64,000 bases of DNA from Archegozetes longisetosus (GCA_018873245.2 JAEMBT020000007.1:11057129-11121128), one strand, 5' to 3'; positions 43,442 through 58,552 are shown, counted from the first letter of the stretch. Translations and numbers: made by a program. The notes: a model not told the origin generated them from the sequence alone.

Positions 43442-46400
43442 TGATCTTTTCTCTCTTCAAATTTAAAATGTACTAAAACCCGAACTATAAAGCTTTAATC
43501 AGATTTTATAAAATATTTGGAAGAGCATATGGTTTATACTCCTATGAAAAGTTTTCCGTTGTTTGAGTTAGTCTTGAGTTATGGGGTACTAACCAGTAAG
43601 AAATGAACTATCATGAGTGCAAAATATAACACTTTATTGAATAGAAAGGCAGCGCTCAAGACTTATTTGCATTGAATTGATGGGAGGATAAGAGAAAACC
43701 AGAAGTAGATCATAACATATTCACTACATTGTAATCTCAGTAATGCAAGTCATTTAAAGCCATAAAACTTCAAATAAATTATACAACGAAATCACACAAA
43801 ATTAAAAAATTCTTCCAAAAACTTATAATTAAGTTATATTTGGGCCAAATGAACCGCAATTTCTGACTGAAATTCTATTGTGATTTATTTTTTGAATCGT
43901 TTAGCATTAATTCAGACTTTTAGGGATAATTACAAATACTAAGTATTTCGTTTAAAGCTATAAAAAATTCTTAACTACATCTTAAACTCATTTATCTCAA
44001 TGGAAGAGTTAAGTTAACAGATTTGAATCTACAAAACTATTGTGTAACCGTTTCAAAATCGAGGCTAACATTAAATAAACATTTTTAGAGAAAAGTGATG
44101 CTAAAGCCATCAGATGTCAAAATGAACTGAGGAGAGAGCCCCAAATGTCTTGCAATCAGGACTAATTGGCTCTTATGAATAAAGAGGCTAATCCGTCAGC
44201 GCTCGTGTCAAATTCTCTTTCTATCTTCACCACAGGGATTGAAATGGAAGTGGATTTGCGTTTAGAACTACTAACACCAGTGAAGCACTAGACCACTTAA
44301 CTTAGTTTTCAAGTGTATATATTATTATTATTACTTATTATTATTAGCAGTATTGAGTTGAGTTAAAAATCCTGAGTTGGCCTGTGGTGTACGTCTTGTT
44401 TCCTATTCTCACACCCTCCAAATTGTACGCTAACCGAGCATTTTAAGTGCTCAGTAGGGCCACCAACGATGTTAGACAAGGCTCTATTTTATTGCATACA
44501 ATGTTTACAATACTCATATAAAACTGTATTACCACCGCTTCTGTTGTTTGAATTTTTGTTTATTGTATCACTATTCAGTACACAATAAGTCTGCCAAGAA
44601 ATCTATTTACAATTAATTTGTCAGCATTTACTGCATTCAGCTTTCAATTCTTTGCAAAATTCTCAGCTTAAAAAGTTATACAAACATTGAAAAACGTTTG
44701 AAAAACAAAATTCAATTCAAGTTTGATCTGGAAGTAGAGAAAAGAAAAGATTTCCTATCAAATTCTGCCAAAAGGGAAGTAAACTTTTAGTTAGGAGAAT
44801 GTTAGCGAAAAATAACAATAAAAAAGTGATGCGTGGCACTAATAAATCTGAAAAGTTGAACCCTTTTGATGATTGGGTTGAATATAGGATTTGTTGGTTA
44901 AGAAAAAAGTGTTTGATGTGCAATTTTTCTCTCGACTAAAGCATTGACGTGTAAGATGTTTGCAGTTATATTACTAAACAAGGAGGTGGTCAATAAATGG
45001 TAGCTACACTTTATTTTATGTTATCTTCTTCTACTTCCAACTTATCTCTAAATTTTGACATAAGCCAAGCTTTCAGTTTGATGTATGCATAATGCATACC
45101 ACCAGAGCCTCACACCTGAAATCACTTCTGAACCTATTAGAGAATTGACTTATTTTTCTTCAAAAGCCTTCATAATTGAATGCTGCGAATGTTCTGTAAA
45201 GTGCATCCGCCTCTTCTCTATTCTTATTCCTCAGCATATTTTTTGCTGGGCTCGAAAAAATTGAAGATCACCAGAGATACCATCGATAACAAGTCAAACG
45301 CAACGCTCGAACAGCAAATTTGAAGCGATGCAAAAGCGATGCAATAATCAAAGCGCGGCTTTTTTCAAGTGCCGAATAGTGAATGCATTGCTGTCAAAGA
45401 ACAAATTGCAGAGGGATTGGACATGGATTGCACATGAATTACACAGTGGCACAAATACCACTTTAACCTAGAATAAGATAATGCTAAGTAATCACAGACT
45501 TTATGCTATTTGATCGCTATTATATGCCACTATTAACATGACAGCAAATAATACAACAGTTTGCATTTAGATCAAAATGTCAGATACCTTAATATACCAA
45601 ACCTGTACAATACTTAACAATGCTCTGACTTATCTAATACTTTTCTTTCCATTTGACATATATTATTAATCTGTTCAATACATCTCACTTTTCTATAATA
45701 CAGTCAAACCAAATAATATTTTACTCAAAAATTAGTTCTGTTTATCTTTTTTCTTTTGGCGATTGGACCAAAAAATATAGCTATAAATATAAATACATTC
45801 CTCAACTTTTGGTGACATCTTATTAAAAGTTTAATTTATTTGGTATTATAAGCCTTTACGCAATACATAAAATTGAAGATTATCGACATTATCCGAGTTG
45901 AAATTTAACTGATTAAAGTGTAAGAAAATTTTCTAGAAAGAACTGCATTAGACGAGAAATTTACAAAACGGATGCGCACTCTGTTTATTGATTGTGTCTT
46001 ATTTTTATCAACTTAAGAGTTATCTGAGTGAATAAAAGTTTAGAACTGTAATAAAGCATGTTTACGGACTTTTTTCACATCCTTGTTTTGTCAATTATTT
46101 CTAATGCATTTTATTGAAGCTTTTATTTCTTATTTATCATATGTAGAGGTTATAAAGCATCAAGATTAGCAATTTGATTCTACTTTGCTCGAAAATTTAT
46201 TTTTGGCACGTTTTTCTTTCTTAATCAACTTATATTATTCACTCGATTAACTAATTAATTCTAATTATGAGTCTCATTCACATCCATTTATACTATTTTG
46301 CAAAACATTAGCTAAAGATAACGTTTAAATTCAACAGTTTTATTATAATAAATGAAATTATTTGTGTAAATCAATTTTAAATTGTCATAAAGTATGAAAG

Positions 46401-47082
46401 TTTTGATTTGATGCTAACCAAGTGTTTTACAAAGAATGCTTGAACTGCGTTCGAGTCTATGATAAATGAATGAAACTATTGATTAGAAAGTTATTCTTAA
46501 TGCTTAATACAAGTGTATGGGGCACACTATTGATTAAAAATAATTCGATCAGACTTTCAAGATTATAACACGAAACAGTTTATGGGAACAGACTTAGTCT
46601 TGAAGTGTTGATTACAAATATGATTATTGTGGTTGCGGAGTCGACCAATTTCAATAGTCAGTCAACATTCATTGATAAATAAACTAAACATTGACTTTAT
46701 TAACCTATTATCAGAGTAATTGTTGAATGTCAAACAAACTATTGCTCAAAAAGTTCCTGAATAAACAAGTAGATTAGTTAACGCGATAAGTAACTGTATA
46801 TTAATAAATGACTCACCAATCAATTGAAAATTACTGAATATGAAATAAATCCGTCGGTAAGACTAATATTGATACAAAGGTATTATTGAACACTTCAGTC
46901 AAGCCTTAAAACAGTCGAGTATGGATTGGGAACGACTGATAAATCAATTTATGTTAAGAAATGCATTCTATAATCAGATATGATAGTGAAATGCGACTAT
47001 TTTTCACAAGACAGACAGTAAAGTACAAGATCGGTGAAAGCATAGCAAGACCTTCAGCAAAAAGATCAGAGTTGCTAAAGGT

Positions 47083-47134
47083 TTGCCGCCTGAGCCACCT
47101 TTGCTGAGCCACCTTTGCCGAGCCACCTTTGCGG
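47083..47134. repeat. About 16-nt tandem repeat, three copies
   Basis: Three copies of a unit like gagccacctttgc with cTG or cCG between them, flanked by tttgccgcc and gcggcag. Confidence 0.9.
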
Positions 47135-47887
47135 CAGACGCTTACTTTTCATGACTATGATAGCGACTTTTACATTTTCTCTTATCATAACTTCATGCAT
47201 AGTAAAAGCGCAAAAAGAAAAAAAGATTTCTTTGGCTAAAGGCTGTTAAGAGATTACACGCTAGAATGGACTCAACTCTATGGCAATAATGCTCGTACAG
47301 GTTTTAAGCATTTTTCTCTCCTTTTAACTTTTTGACGACTTCTCGACGGGTCAGCACAGGTCAGCGTCAGGCATCAAACATGAAGTCATTGAAAATAAGC
47401 CAAATATAACTTGAAACCAACATTAAAAAGTTTTAAACGCTGCGCATGAGTTGCATATAAGTATCGATATAAACATTCGGTAAAATGGGTCTCAAGATTA
47501 TGATTTCTGTTGTCCCCCTCACAAAAATGTGATCTTTAAGGGCATTACGCCTTTAAGCAGGCGTTGAAATATTCAATCTCAAGACAGAGTGTGGCCTTCA
47601 CTAAAACTTATGCCATAATGTGTGACTTAACGAATATATGTATATATATTTGAACTTTTAAACATTTTTTCTTCACTTTTATTACTTCGATAGCTTAAGT
47701 CTAAGAAAAATTGTCATTTGGTTTTGCTTTAATCCAAACAAATCGCTTTCCGACGGAGGGGTGTCATGACTCATGAACACACAGCTCAAGACATACACAG
47801 CTCAAGACACACACATTGCATCTGAAAATAAGTTGAATATAAGCGCAACAACTGCTGGAGTGAACATACATGAAAATGCAAGAATGT

Positions 47888-48229
47888 TCACAACCTAACC
47901 ACCAACCGAATGGTGACCTTTGCAGGCAATGTCACCCAAAAATGCATTTGAACCTGAAATCCTGTGCAAAGTTGACTGAAATTAAAGCTTCGAATGGTTA
48001 ATTGGACGCCAATTTCAATGAGCCACGACTCGATGATTTTCTTAATTAGAATAAGCTCTTTTGGTAGATCCAGCTCAACAACGAGTGGTCTCTCAAAGTG
48101 GCCGAAGGTTTGATTGAAGTGAAGAGTGGCAATTGAGAGGCTTATATGGTTGGATGCGTTTTTGTCAGCGAGTTTTAGTATAAACTTATGAACGCAATCC
48201 TGATCGAAGGACATGTCCTTGTGGTCCAA
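47888..48229 (-). pseudogene. Unidentified open frame or gene fragment, 113 codons
   Basis: The minus strand is open from an upstream Leu-Asp-His-Lys (first ATG context at about 48211) to a stop at 47888. Unlike other frames here it has a balanced composition, for example FDQDCVHKFILKLADKNAS, HISLSIATLHFNQTFGHF, PLVVELDLPKELILIKK and QVQMHFWVTLPAK. Base composition is also richer in GC than the flanks. No signal peptide, membrane segment or known motif is evident. A second minus-strand frame (48452-48676) lies just upstream and may or may not be related. It could be an exon of an unseen gene, a decayed repeat or chance. I do not recognise the family. Confidence 0.2.
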
Positions 48230-48791
48230 AGTTCTATCTGTTCAGCTCGTGGGTGGTCTTCTTCGATATTGACCAGAATTGACCAGAAAAACAAGTATAT
48301 TTGCAATTTGATATACGAAATGAATTAGGTTTGCACTAAGTTTGAGAACTGGAAGAATATTGTTTAAAAATGGTTTTAAAGAAAATGTATTACTATACGG
48401 TTTGGACACCTGAATACGGGCTCATCAGTCAATGTTTTATTGTCAGCCCATTTAGCTTTTGTCCAAAGTCATTGAAAACGATTTTTTCACTGCAGGGAAC
48501 TGACCATCGCTGAAAAACGTGGCATTTCTCATAAACAAAAACGTTTGGTAAACACAACAGGGTGTCAATGGTCTGGCCTTTTGTAAGAGATGTTTAAATC
48601 TATAAATCAGTGAAGAGTTAAAATCAGGCGTGGTATACATGCTATAAGTACTGGTTTGCTTATTGCTAACATTCACAGCAGGACTACTGAACAGTAATAC
48701 CTATCCTTAAAAACTAGAAACACCAACTTCTTCAAACCAGAAATGAAAGAAACAACATCTAACAAAATAAAATCGTATGTTTTTACCTGGT

Positions 48792-48839
48792 CACACACAC
48801 ACGCACACACACAACACTCGCACACAACACTCGCACATA
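48792..48839. repeat. (CA)n-type degenerate repeat
   Basis: A CA-rich stretch with two copies of an acaacactcgcac unit. Confidence 0.85.
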
Positions 48840-49730
48840 CTGTGGCACATGTCAGTCAATCCCCTACTCTTTGCCTGATCTGTAAATACACTACTATTTA
48901 CTTATTTTATGAAATATACCTGTTTAAGGAATTAAATGTTGAAACTTTATTTTGAATTTAATGACAAACAACATATGATGAGAGATTAACAGAAAAAGAG
49001 TTAAAAAGTGCATTTAATTTATCATTTGGGGCATAAATCTTGATTTACTATTGAATTTTCTCACGTTTTTATTTTAAAAACTTATTTTAAAAACTTATTT
49101 CCTCAATAATTCATTTCATTCTTAATGACTAATATGTTTAGATTAAAATATTTATTTTTAAGCTTAACATTTAAGAAAAACAATTTATATATTTTCAAGG
49201 GTTCAATCAATTATAATGCGTTACTTTTGTTGAGAAAAGTTAAGTTAAATCGATTGGTGGACGTTTTGTCGAGCAATGTATTGATTATAGTGAGACACAT
49301 AAGGCTAGGATTGCATTACTTGCCTCGAGCCGCACAAAAAACATTAGTCCAAATGCCGCACACCGTAAATGTCACTTCACTGCATCTCACCTCCGACTAC
49401 TTAGGGCTTCATTTGTGATGAAACAAACAATTGCAATTGTTTTCCTGCTGAGCTGCTAAGAATCAGCTGCAATCCATCTATTCTCGTGGATTCGTTAGCG
49501 ATTCAAGACTTTAGTACAAGAGTTAGTGCTATACTAAGAATGCTTTTGTGGTTCGTGCAAACGAGAACAACATCTGCACCAGAAATACAGATACAAATTG
49601 CTTTGGGAGTCAGGGATTCCATCAGATAAAGGCTGGTTCAACAATCTTACCAATTTATAAGACCAAACACAAGTATGGCCACAACTGATCGCAGAAATAC
49701 ACTTCACTTTTCATCCCTTGTGGGTCGCGA

Positions 49731-49732
<2 letters not shown>

Positions 49733-49785
<53 letters not shown>
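49733..49785. repeat. (GA)n microsatellite
   Basis: About 26 uninterrupted GA units. Confidence 0.97.
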
Positions 49786-49787
<2 letters not shown>

Positions 49788-51502
49788 AGAGGTTTAGTTT
49801 GTCTGTAAGATGAAGTTGTCGAAGAATTATACTAAATGTGAAATTGAAGTTAGAAAACAAATTGGAAGCGCACTTACATATAAATATAGAGATATATTTC
49901 GTGTTCCGAAAAGATTTTGGAGATTGAGAAATGGAAAACAAAACAAGTCATTCAATGAAAAAAGAAATAATGAAAAGCGCCGGCTTTCTTGAAAGCGGAT
50001 CAATTGCTTTCATGTATATGAAAGTCTAATATTAGATATAATATGACTTCTAGTTATAGTTGTTCATAGAGCAAAATACACTCAACTCTTGTTAAAACTC
50101 AACTAATAAAAACATTTGATCTTGCTCAAAAGCTAAATCAATTACAAAAAGTCTTAAATCATTTCTAATAAAATCCTAAAAATGTATATTTTAATACTGG
50201 TTTATAGACTAATCTAGTTCTAAGCTGATACTTGAACTAATAATGATGAATAATGAGATATTCAAAAGATGTATGTATTGGTCTGTTTGGTGCCGTTGAG
50301 TCGTTTATAGTAATTAACTTATTTACGACTGGCACGGCTTCTGACAACATACTATCAATCTCTAAACAATTGTTCGCGTTTTTGCTGCAGCTCTGCTCTA
50401 AAGAATAGGTATTCAATACAAAGAAAGAACAAAATATGCGAATTATGTTTTTCAGGCATTAGAGAACCGCAAATGTATTTCATGAGAGGAGCCCTTATTT
50501 ACTCGATGGGCTCTAACACTCTCTACTTTTCTTACTTAATACTCATATCAATGAAGGTCATTATTTTATTGAAAAGTTGCCTTCAATTAAAGTTTGAACA
50601 AGTGAAAGATAGACCGGTTTAATGCTATTGGCGTTCAAATGGCAAAAAGTGCACGAATTCATTACAACTATAAAACCCGTGAATATTGTTTTAATAGAGG
50701 TATTGAAGAGAGAAAAATTTGGTAGCACTTCATGTGATTGAGTGAAGAATGATTTCAATCTCTATTGTTTGTACCTGTATTGTTTGGTACAATATAAGAT
50801 GACATAACCATCAAGCTATCATGAATAGGATTTTGCTACTGTTTTAATGATCGGTGGATGCATTGCAAAAGCTGATTGTTACTATTATTTCTTAGACACT
50901 AAACCAGTTAATAACTTTCAATCATCTATGAAGTTACGAAAAACAGCTTATGTTAGCTTTAATTTGACGCAACTTTTTCTATTATTAGATTGTTTAATGG
51001 ATTTTTATTAAATCGTTGTGCTTAATAGTTTCCTCTCTCGTTCAGATCATTACTGGTCTTTACTCTCACTAAAGATGATATTAATCTAAAGTATGTAAGA
51101 AAAAACGGTAATTTTCTATTAATTTGCTAATTTATATACAAATGAAGAGTAGTTCAGGTCAAAGTTCGTATCTATTATGTCATGTAATTTAATCTGACAC
51201 AAGAATATAAAGAATCGAAAAGGAGTGATGTTTTAGTGCAATTAGTAAAACGCTCTAACTTATAATCAGAATCACAATCTTTGCGATCTTATCTCATTCT
51301 TCCTGTTTATTATACAGTTAATGAATATATGTGTACTTGAACTGTAAGTTGAAATGTAAAGATCGCTTCAACAGAGCGGCCAATGCAAAGAAGAAGAAGA
51401 AGAAGCAGAGGATTCAGAAGTATCGCATGCTTTAAATGCTTGAAAAAATGTGGTTTGTATCATGTGAAAAATTAAAAGATGATGGAATGTCTTAGCCGTT
51501 GA

Positions 51503-51811
51503 CGGACCTCCTGCAGAGAAGGTGCATTGGATTGCAGGCCACCGGGACCGCCATCAAGAGGAGAAGTGTTCGATTGCCAAAAGGTGCAGCACTTATTCTT
51601 TTGGCGTATTGGAAATTTTGGTGAACCGCCTTCTCTTACCAAATGTAGTCATTGCGGCGGCAAAATAATTACAGGCGATGCTCAAGACAGTCCAAAATTT
51701 ATGAGGTGTAATTATAGGCAGAAACACCCTTCCCCTCATGCCAGCTCTGGCCCGAAAAACTTACCAAATTCGAGCCCCTCTTTTAATATTTTAGCCCCTA
51801 TTCCCACCTAA
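51503..51811 (+). mobile_element. Possible Merlin/IS1595-like transposase fragment (zinc ribbon)
   Basis: An open frame of about 100 codons with no ATG start. It reads FWRIGNFGEPPSLTKCSHCGG, then about 14 residues to FMRCNYRQKH, then a Ser-rich stretch ending SPSFNILAPIP, then a stop. The CxxCG, a spacer, RC and a small-residue segment with Gly are the layout of the N-terminal zinc ribbon in ISXO2/Merlin transposases, where WRCRxRxC, IRKGTFF and SKLS follow. The second pair of cysteines is incomplete, with only one Cys seen. The catalytic DDE domain is absent downstream, so this would be a fragment. The local sequence is less AT-rich than its flanks. An exon of a host zinc-finger gene is the alternative. 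Confidence 0.3.
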
Positions 51812-54800
51812 GCAAAAGCCGCCTCACTTTATAGTAAAGGCGGATAATTTTCAGCGAGAGCGCTAATTTCTTCAGCATTGCTGAACTACCAGAGATGATG
51901 CATCTATGTTTGAGACAGAAAAAGACTTACAGGTATTTTCATGTTGCAATACAATTGCCTTCTACTACACTTTCCAGCCCACAACTAACACTTGGCTTGA
52001 ATCAAAATTGTAGCCTCGGGCTATTCATAACACCACAGGTGTAATAATAGCATTGTTTTAACGTGTAATCCGAAATTCTTTTATTTTTATTTTGCCAATT
52101 TTTCTTCCTTCCTTTCCTGGTCTCTTAAATAAGCGTTACCATCAGATTATATCCAATTGTTTTCTTAGTCGATCAATTTACTGTGTCCAAAGAGTCATGA
52201 GACACAAACTCTGATTAAGCGCTTTGGCAATACTGCACAAATTGATGATATTCTAGCTGAATACTGATTAATTTAGTTATGATATTAGGCGAACCGAGCT
52301 ATGATAGAGTACTCTTTTTTTCTAACATTGTTTAAAGCGATTAAAAAATAAAGGAAAATAGCGTAGAGTAGAGCTGACACGAAGGAAGAGCATTAATATT
52401 ATCACAAGAGCCTCAAATGAAATGTAATCAAGAAAGAGCGGCACACATGATAGGCGAAAATGTGCCGCAATAAGTTCACATAGCTTTAGGCTGACTTCAC
52501 TTCTCATTTATATTGAAATTTAACTCTGCTCTCATTCCGGTCTGTGTGTGAGTGTTTGTGTGTTTGGGGCGAAAAATATTAATTTTTATTAATGGCCTTA
52601 AAAAGTTGCAGTTTGGAAATTAATTTACACGAAACGGAAGAAAAAAATTTTTTCAGCAGAGCGAAGAAGCAGAGCCTCCGAGCGGTTTTATAAAGTAGAA
52701 GCTCACTTATAAAATATATACAGCCATTAAAACTGATCTTTTTCTTTAGTGGGCAATTGTTGATGAGCAGAGCGGCGGTAGGTTTTGGGATAATTTGGTG
52801 CAGGCAGTATCAGTAGCTGATACTTACACAAAACAATGCCTTTAATGAACTAATTTCCAATTTATTTTACGAATTTCCGTTCAACTCTATATCATTAATC
52901 TTATTACTTCACTCTTGAGGGAGATATTATGCTTTCGTCTATTATTGTTACGGCAAAACCATATACACCAATCATTAGATTTAGGCCAACTATTACTTCT
53001 TTCAATTTGGCAAACTTTCACTAATCACTTCGAATTAATGCTGAGTTAATCGAATTGAACAAAATTAATCAGATGTTTATCAGAGGCATTATTTGTCTGT
53101 TTTGAAAAGTTTCTTATCTGGCAGACTGACATAAGAAGCAGTTTATTTGGTTTGCAGAACCTTATCAAAGATATGTCATATAATAAATGTTAAAAAATGA
53201 TTTTTATTTAATACATGAATTTATGCTATCATTTATAATTACAGTGACACATGTGTCTCAATGGGAGGGTTCGAAAATTCCTCAGATATTTCAAATAGCA
53301 AACAATATTTACCATTTCACTCAACTGATGATAATCTGTTTTACGAGAATTCAATTCAGCTTTAATAATTGATAATGTAATCCACCTCTTATTGAATGAA
53401 TAATTTGATAGCACATTTATTTTCATGTCGCATCAAATGAAAAATAAATTTCTAATAAGTTTAGTTTTGCTAAAACTTAATTTGATTTTGAAAAAAAATT
53501 CTAATCTGTTTTATATCAAATGGTATGATTTGTAACACAATCAGAGTGTTGTGCTGCGAAATTTCGCATAAAATTGACTAATTTAATAAAGCCTAAGGAA
53601 AATAAATGAGTTTTGAAAGATTAACACTGATTAGGGTTTATAAGCATGCTTCCCATTTAGTAGACTTTATAACTTGTCATTTTAGCTCAGTAAGATTAAG
53701 AACAGTTAAAATTCAAGTTCAACATTTTTTAAATATTTTGATAATATAAATAAGAGCAGTGCGTCACATGTTGGATACCACTAATAAAATAATAACAATA
53801 ATTTTACACAATTATAAAATTCTTTTTTCTATAGCTTTTTGTGAATCAATTGATATATAAGCAAATCATAACTAAAGTTAATTGAAAAGTCTGCTAAAGT
53901 AGATTTGATAAAAATTAGAAGAAAATCGGGAATGGCTTATTTAAGTAGTTGTCTGTATTGTTCAGCCCAATCATTAGTGTCTGCCTAAGTTGATTTAAGT
54001 TGATGTACTGTAGTTTCTTTTATTGTTATGATTCAATTGTTAAAATCTAAAGTTGTCGATAAATGCTTTGGACAACTGAATTATTTGATTCTAAATTGTA
54101 ACAGTCGAATTTGGCACCAAAAAAATCGGCTACGTACCGTATCCAAAAGCTACACAATCAAAATTAATTTATCGCTTAAATAAAAAGTCATTAATTAATT
54201 ACAGTTTGAGTTTTTCGTAGCTTTATATGCTTTTGTATTAAAGAATAAGTGAAAAGTTACAGTTCTTACGACTAGACTGAAGCTCTCATTATAAAAAGGT
54301 TTACTTCATCGAGATATCGCTGTAATATTCAGAAATAATTCTTGGAATTATTCGGAGAACGCCCTAAAGATAAGAATTAAAGTGATTATTGAAAAATTCA
54401 TTTCAATTTGATATGAATTGAAAGTATTGTTCACATAATACTCTAATTACAGTTCGCATTCGATCACTTGAGTCTGTAATTTGGTAAAGAATTTGCGCTA
54501 TTGCTGTCATTATCTATTATTTTGACTCAGCCACTAATTTGAGAAATCTTGCTATCATTCAATTGATTTTCTCATCAATTACTATTTGACAAATTTGAAA
54601 TTTGAAATTGGAATTTTGTATCATCTTTCACTATAATCTGAAAAATGCAATGAGAATCCAGTTTACAAATGAAATGCAATTAACAAATTGAGTTTCTTTA
54701 CAAATAAAATAAGGAAAACATAGTTGAAAGAAATATTCGAAACATCCTAAGTGTTCAAAAGAGTTCAATTTGAAAGAATGAATTGGAAAGAAAGCCATTA

Positions 54801-56384
54801 TAAGAATGTGCATTACTTTAGTTGATGTGATTTATTTAGAATATAACTTAAATCAAAAGCAGTCAATGTTTTGAAAGTACTTATCAATAAAGTTGCTCTG
54901 ATTTGCATTTGTATCTTTAGACCCCACTTAACATCTGCGCCCAATTCCATCAGCATTTAGAGTATCGCTTTCTACCACTTATAAATTCATGCCTCGTATT
55001 GAAACTCACAGATTTGGTTTGGGCTTAATTACCAGAGCTTTCGATTTGCATTGAAAAATTCTGTATTAATGTTTCGCATTGACTGTTAATATTTCCGTTT
55101 TATAATAAACTAAATCATTTGGATTCAAGTCCATATCGCGGATCAGTATAAGTTAGTTATAATGAAATAAGTGATAATACGCATAAAAAATTTGAAAAGT
55201 GCTTCAAACAAATCTTGCTCGTAAATGGCAATAATAGGGTTTTGCAATTTGTATCCCATTGAGCTTCTTATGACACACTAGTTTTTATTGTAGTTATAAT
55301 AGCAAAACAACGCCCTTAATGTGATTTCATAAAAACATCCATTGCCTACCGCATAGACTCTTCAAATATATAAATGAAAAGTTAAACTAAATATTTAGTG
55401 TGATTCGCTTTTAGTTAACACAATATCATAATTTAGTTGCAACGTATCTTTCACTCCCAATATAGCAACATGAAAAATAAAGTAAACCATGCGTATCACA
55501 CATGAAAAGTGTGATTGTTGTCCACCTGCTCTTTGGCATTAACTTTTGCGTTACCAATTGCTACCAGTTTGAGGCCTCTATAACTGGCAAGCAATTCATA
55601 TTTATGAGTAGGACTACCCTTCTGCTCGTTCTAGCCTTTCTTTCCCTCTAATGTTACATTTGCTTAATTCACAATCGAGAGTAACTATTTGCTACTTTGC
55701 GAGTGATTTAGTATTACATACAATCTGCTTTCGTATTCAACATTTTTCCTTAATTTTTGCAATAAATTTAATTTAATGTTCATTACTTTAGTGGAAAAAC
55801 TAGTTTTCGGCCGCATAGCATTCAATCAATATTTGATTTTTTCTGCATGTAAGATGATTGCTATATCTTTGAATATTTTCAGAAATCATCTTAATGATAG
55901 TGTGAAATGTAATAACAATGAATTTGAATTGAATAATTAGAAAGAAAAGTACTTATCGTGAATAGTCAGTAGTGAGAAATGGCGTTGTTGACGTTATTTT
56001 GATTTGGTTTCAGTGCATCAGAGCTTGCTTTAAATCAGATTAATATTATCACCATTTAATGTACGTTTCGTGTTGAACTGATGATACATACAAAGTGCTG
56101 CAACTCTTTGTATATACGTTCATAATTGCCCCTTTTGGCAACTTTCAATTCTGATTGCAATTTGTGAGTCTAACTGTAATGCGAGTCATTATTATTATTG
56201 CAAAATGCCATAAATGCGACACACTATGACTGTTTTCATTCCTATTTCTTTCTGACGACTAATCTCTTAGTCTGTCTCTCATTGCATTCTCCAAAAGCAA
56301 AAAACTAAATGGTGTACCACTAACAGTAATTGTGTATACACTTAATGATAAACTAACGAAAGATCTTAGTATTTGTCCATTTAG

Positions 56385-56388
<4 letters not shown>

Positions 56389-56418
<30 letters not shown>
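56389..56418. repeat. (GA)n microsatellite
   Basis: About fifteen GA units followed by ctatggagagag. Confidence 0.95.
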
Positions 56419-56420
<2 letters not shown>

Positions 56421-58551
56421 ATGGAGAGAGCCCCACTTTAAATCATCGTATTATGCATTAGTAATAATAGCATTAAAGATAATGGCATTCTTTCAGTTAT
56501 AATAACAATATTAATGGCGCCTCTGCTAATTTTACCGAAAACATTAACACATTGAGTAGCAAATCAGCGCAATCGCTGCCCAACCATTTCTATAACGATT
56601 GTGTACTTATTAGGAAAACTCAGTTATTTCTAGTTTTGTTACGCAATTGGGATTTTACATTCGACAAAATTAGATTTAATACAGTATTAAGTGATTAGTA
56701 TTGAGCATTAACTCCGACAGTCAGAGCGCATATCTAAGAAAATAGTCTTCAATGGTAATAATGATCGTGTTCATCAGCTCTTGTTTGTGTTACACCTTTA
56801 AGGCATGAAAGTGTGGTTTCACATTTATTTTGCCTCTTTTAATAGCCAATAACTACACGAGCAAAGTATCAAATGATTCTCTAGATAGTAATTAGCCATA
56901 AGTGGCCCTAAGTGTCTAATATATTGTCCATTTGAGTGAACAATTGAGCTCTCGTTTTATTGCTTTGAGCTAAAATCAATGATTGTTTTGCTACTATACT
57001 GACTGACTAACTATACTGTTCACTAGAGTAGAGTTTATAAAATATATCAATACAATAATTCGTTGCAACCTATTCCGGGAGAGAAACTAACTTTTACTAC
57101 AATCTGATCTAATATTTACTCATTTGAGTTGAGGGCATTCGGTTGGAAAAGTAGTTACTATTTTTTAGCCTAGACAACAATCCCTAATTTATTGGCAGAT
57201 CTTTCGCCCCTATTATTATTAATTCTGCCACAACAACATTATCGTCTAAAATATTACAGAATAGCACATAAGCAGTAGTCGAAAGAATACTCCATTGGAA
57301 AACATTGACAGATATCCACACCCTCGTGATAACTCCTCCACATTGATCGTCGCAGAGTCACACTTTACTTACAAAACTATATTAAGTTCATTCTTCCTAT
57401 TCTCTTCTCTCACGGCTTTTATGATATATCACCACATCTGCAATCAAATTGAGTACTTCTATCAAATATATGATTGTTTCAGGAAAAAAAATTATCTGAA
57501 TTAATGTATTTTCGTAAAAGAAAATGAAACTAATTTATATTTCTGTAAAGTTTGATATTTATTCAATGAGAGAAAGCTATCAATGATGGATAACTTCTAA
57601 AGAATATTCAAGTTGTAGTCAAACTAATTCGATAAATAACTATTTTTACATTTGTTAAAACCAAACCGAAGCGTATGATTGCTTTGCTAAAGGCTATACA
57701 AACTATGAACATGAATAATATATTACATGATAATAATGATAATAATGTATGAAATTAAATCTCGATTAAGATTAGTCATATTTTTTAGCCAAACTCTGGT
57801 TTCATAAGGACAGAATAAAACAGAGATCTATTCTATGATAATTTGCTCTACAAAAAAGCTCAAATTCTAGATATCATCAAAAACCAAAGAACATAAATCA
57901 TGTGAGGAGTCCATGAATTTATGTATGCAGTGATTGAGTGCATTATGAGAAGATAAAAATAGCGTATCATAAAATCGCGTTAACTTATTATTATTATATT
58001 GCGTATTCATTGAGTATATACTCAATTTGGTAACATTGATGATAACATTTTAGAGATGCAACACTAACTGCATCACTAACTTCATGATAGAGCGTCGAGT
58101 TGTGAAGCGCAATGCAATGATGCAAATTCTCAATAGAGTCAACGTATACTTCTATATGATTGAAATGATTGTGTGGAACACGTGAAATGAAAAATAATAT
58201 TATTAATATTAATAGCGTAACGAAAAAAGGAGATGCATCAAAATCACTATGCAAGCGATGTGTTAGCGTACATCAGTTGTGGACCTAATTTATATGCATA
58301 CAAAACAAAAGAGGCTTAAAATTGGTAAATGCAAAACTTGTAGAACACAATAGTTATAGCTATAGCTATGCTAATGCCTAAATGCTAATTCTCCTATTGC
58401 ACTGCTTATAGACAGCGCGCACACACATACACACTAACACTAAGCTTTACTTTCATGTAAGTGTGTGTCTGTGATGCTAATTTGCGAACTATAATAAGAA
58501 GCTGTCATTCACTTTGATGTCTGTGATGCGCTGTTGAAATTAGTTTTCTAA

Positions 58552-58552
<1 letters not shown>

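Noticed and set aside
45110-45118. TCACACCT half-site 8 kb downstream of the gene
   Set aside because: An octamer this far away is expected by chance, and nothing nearby suggests an enhancer.
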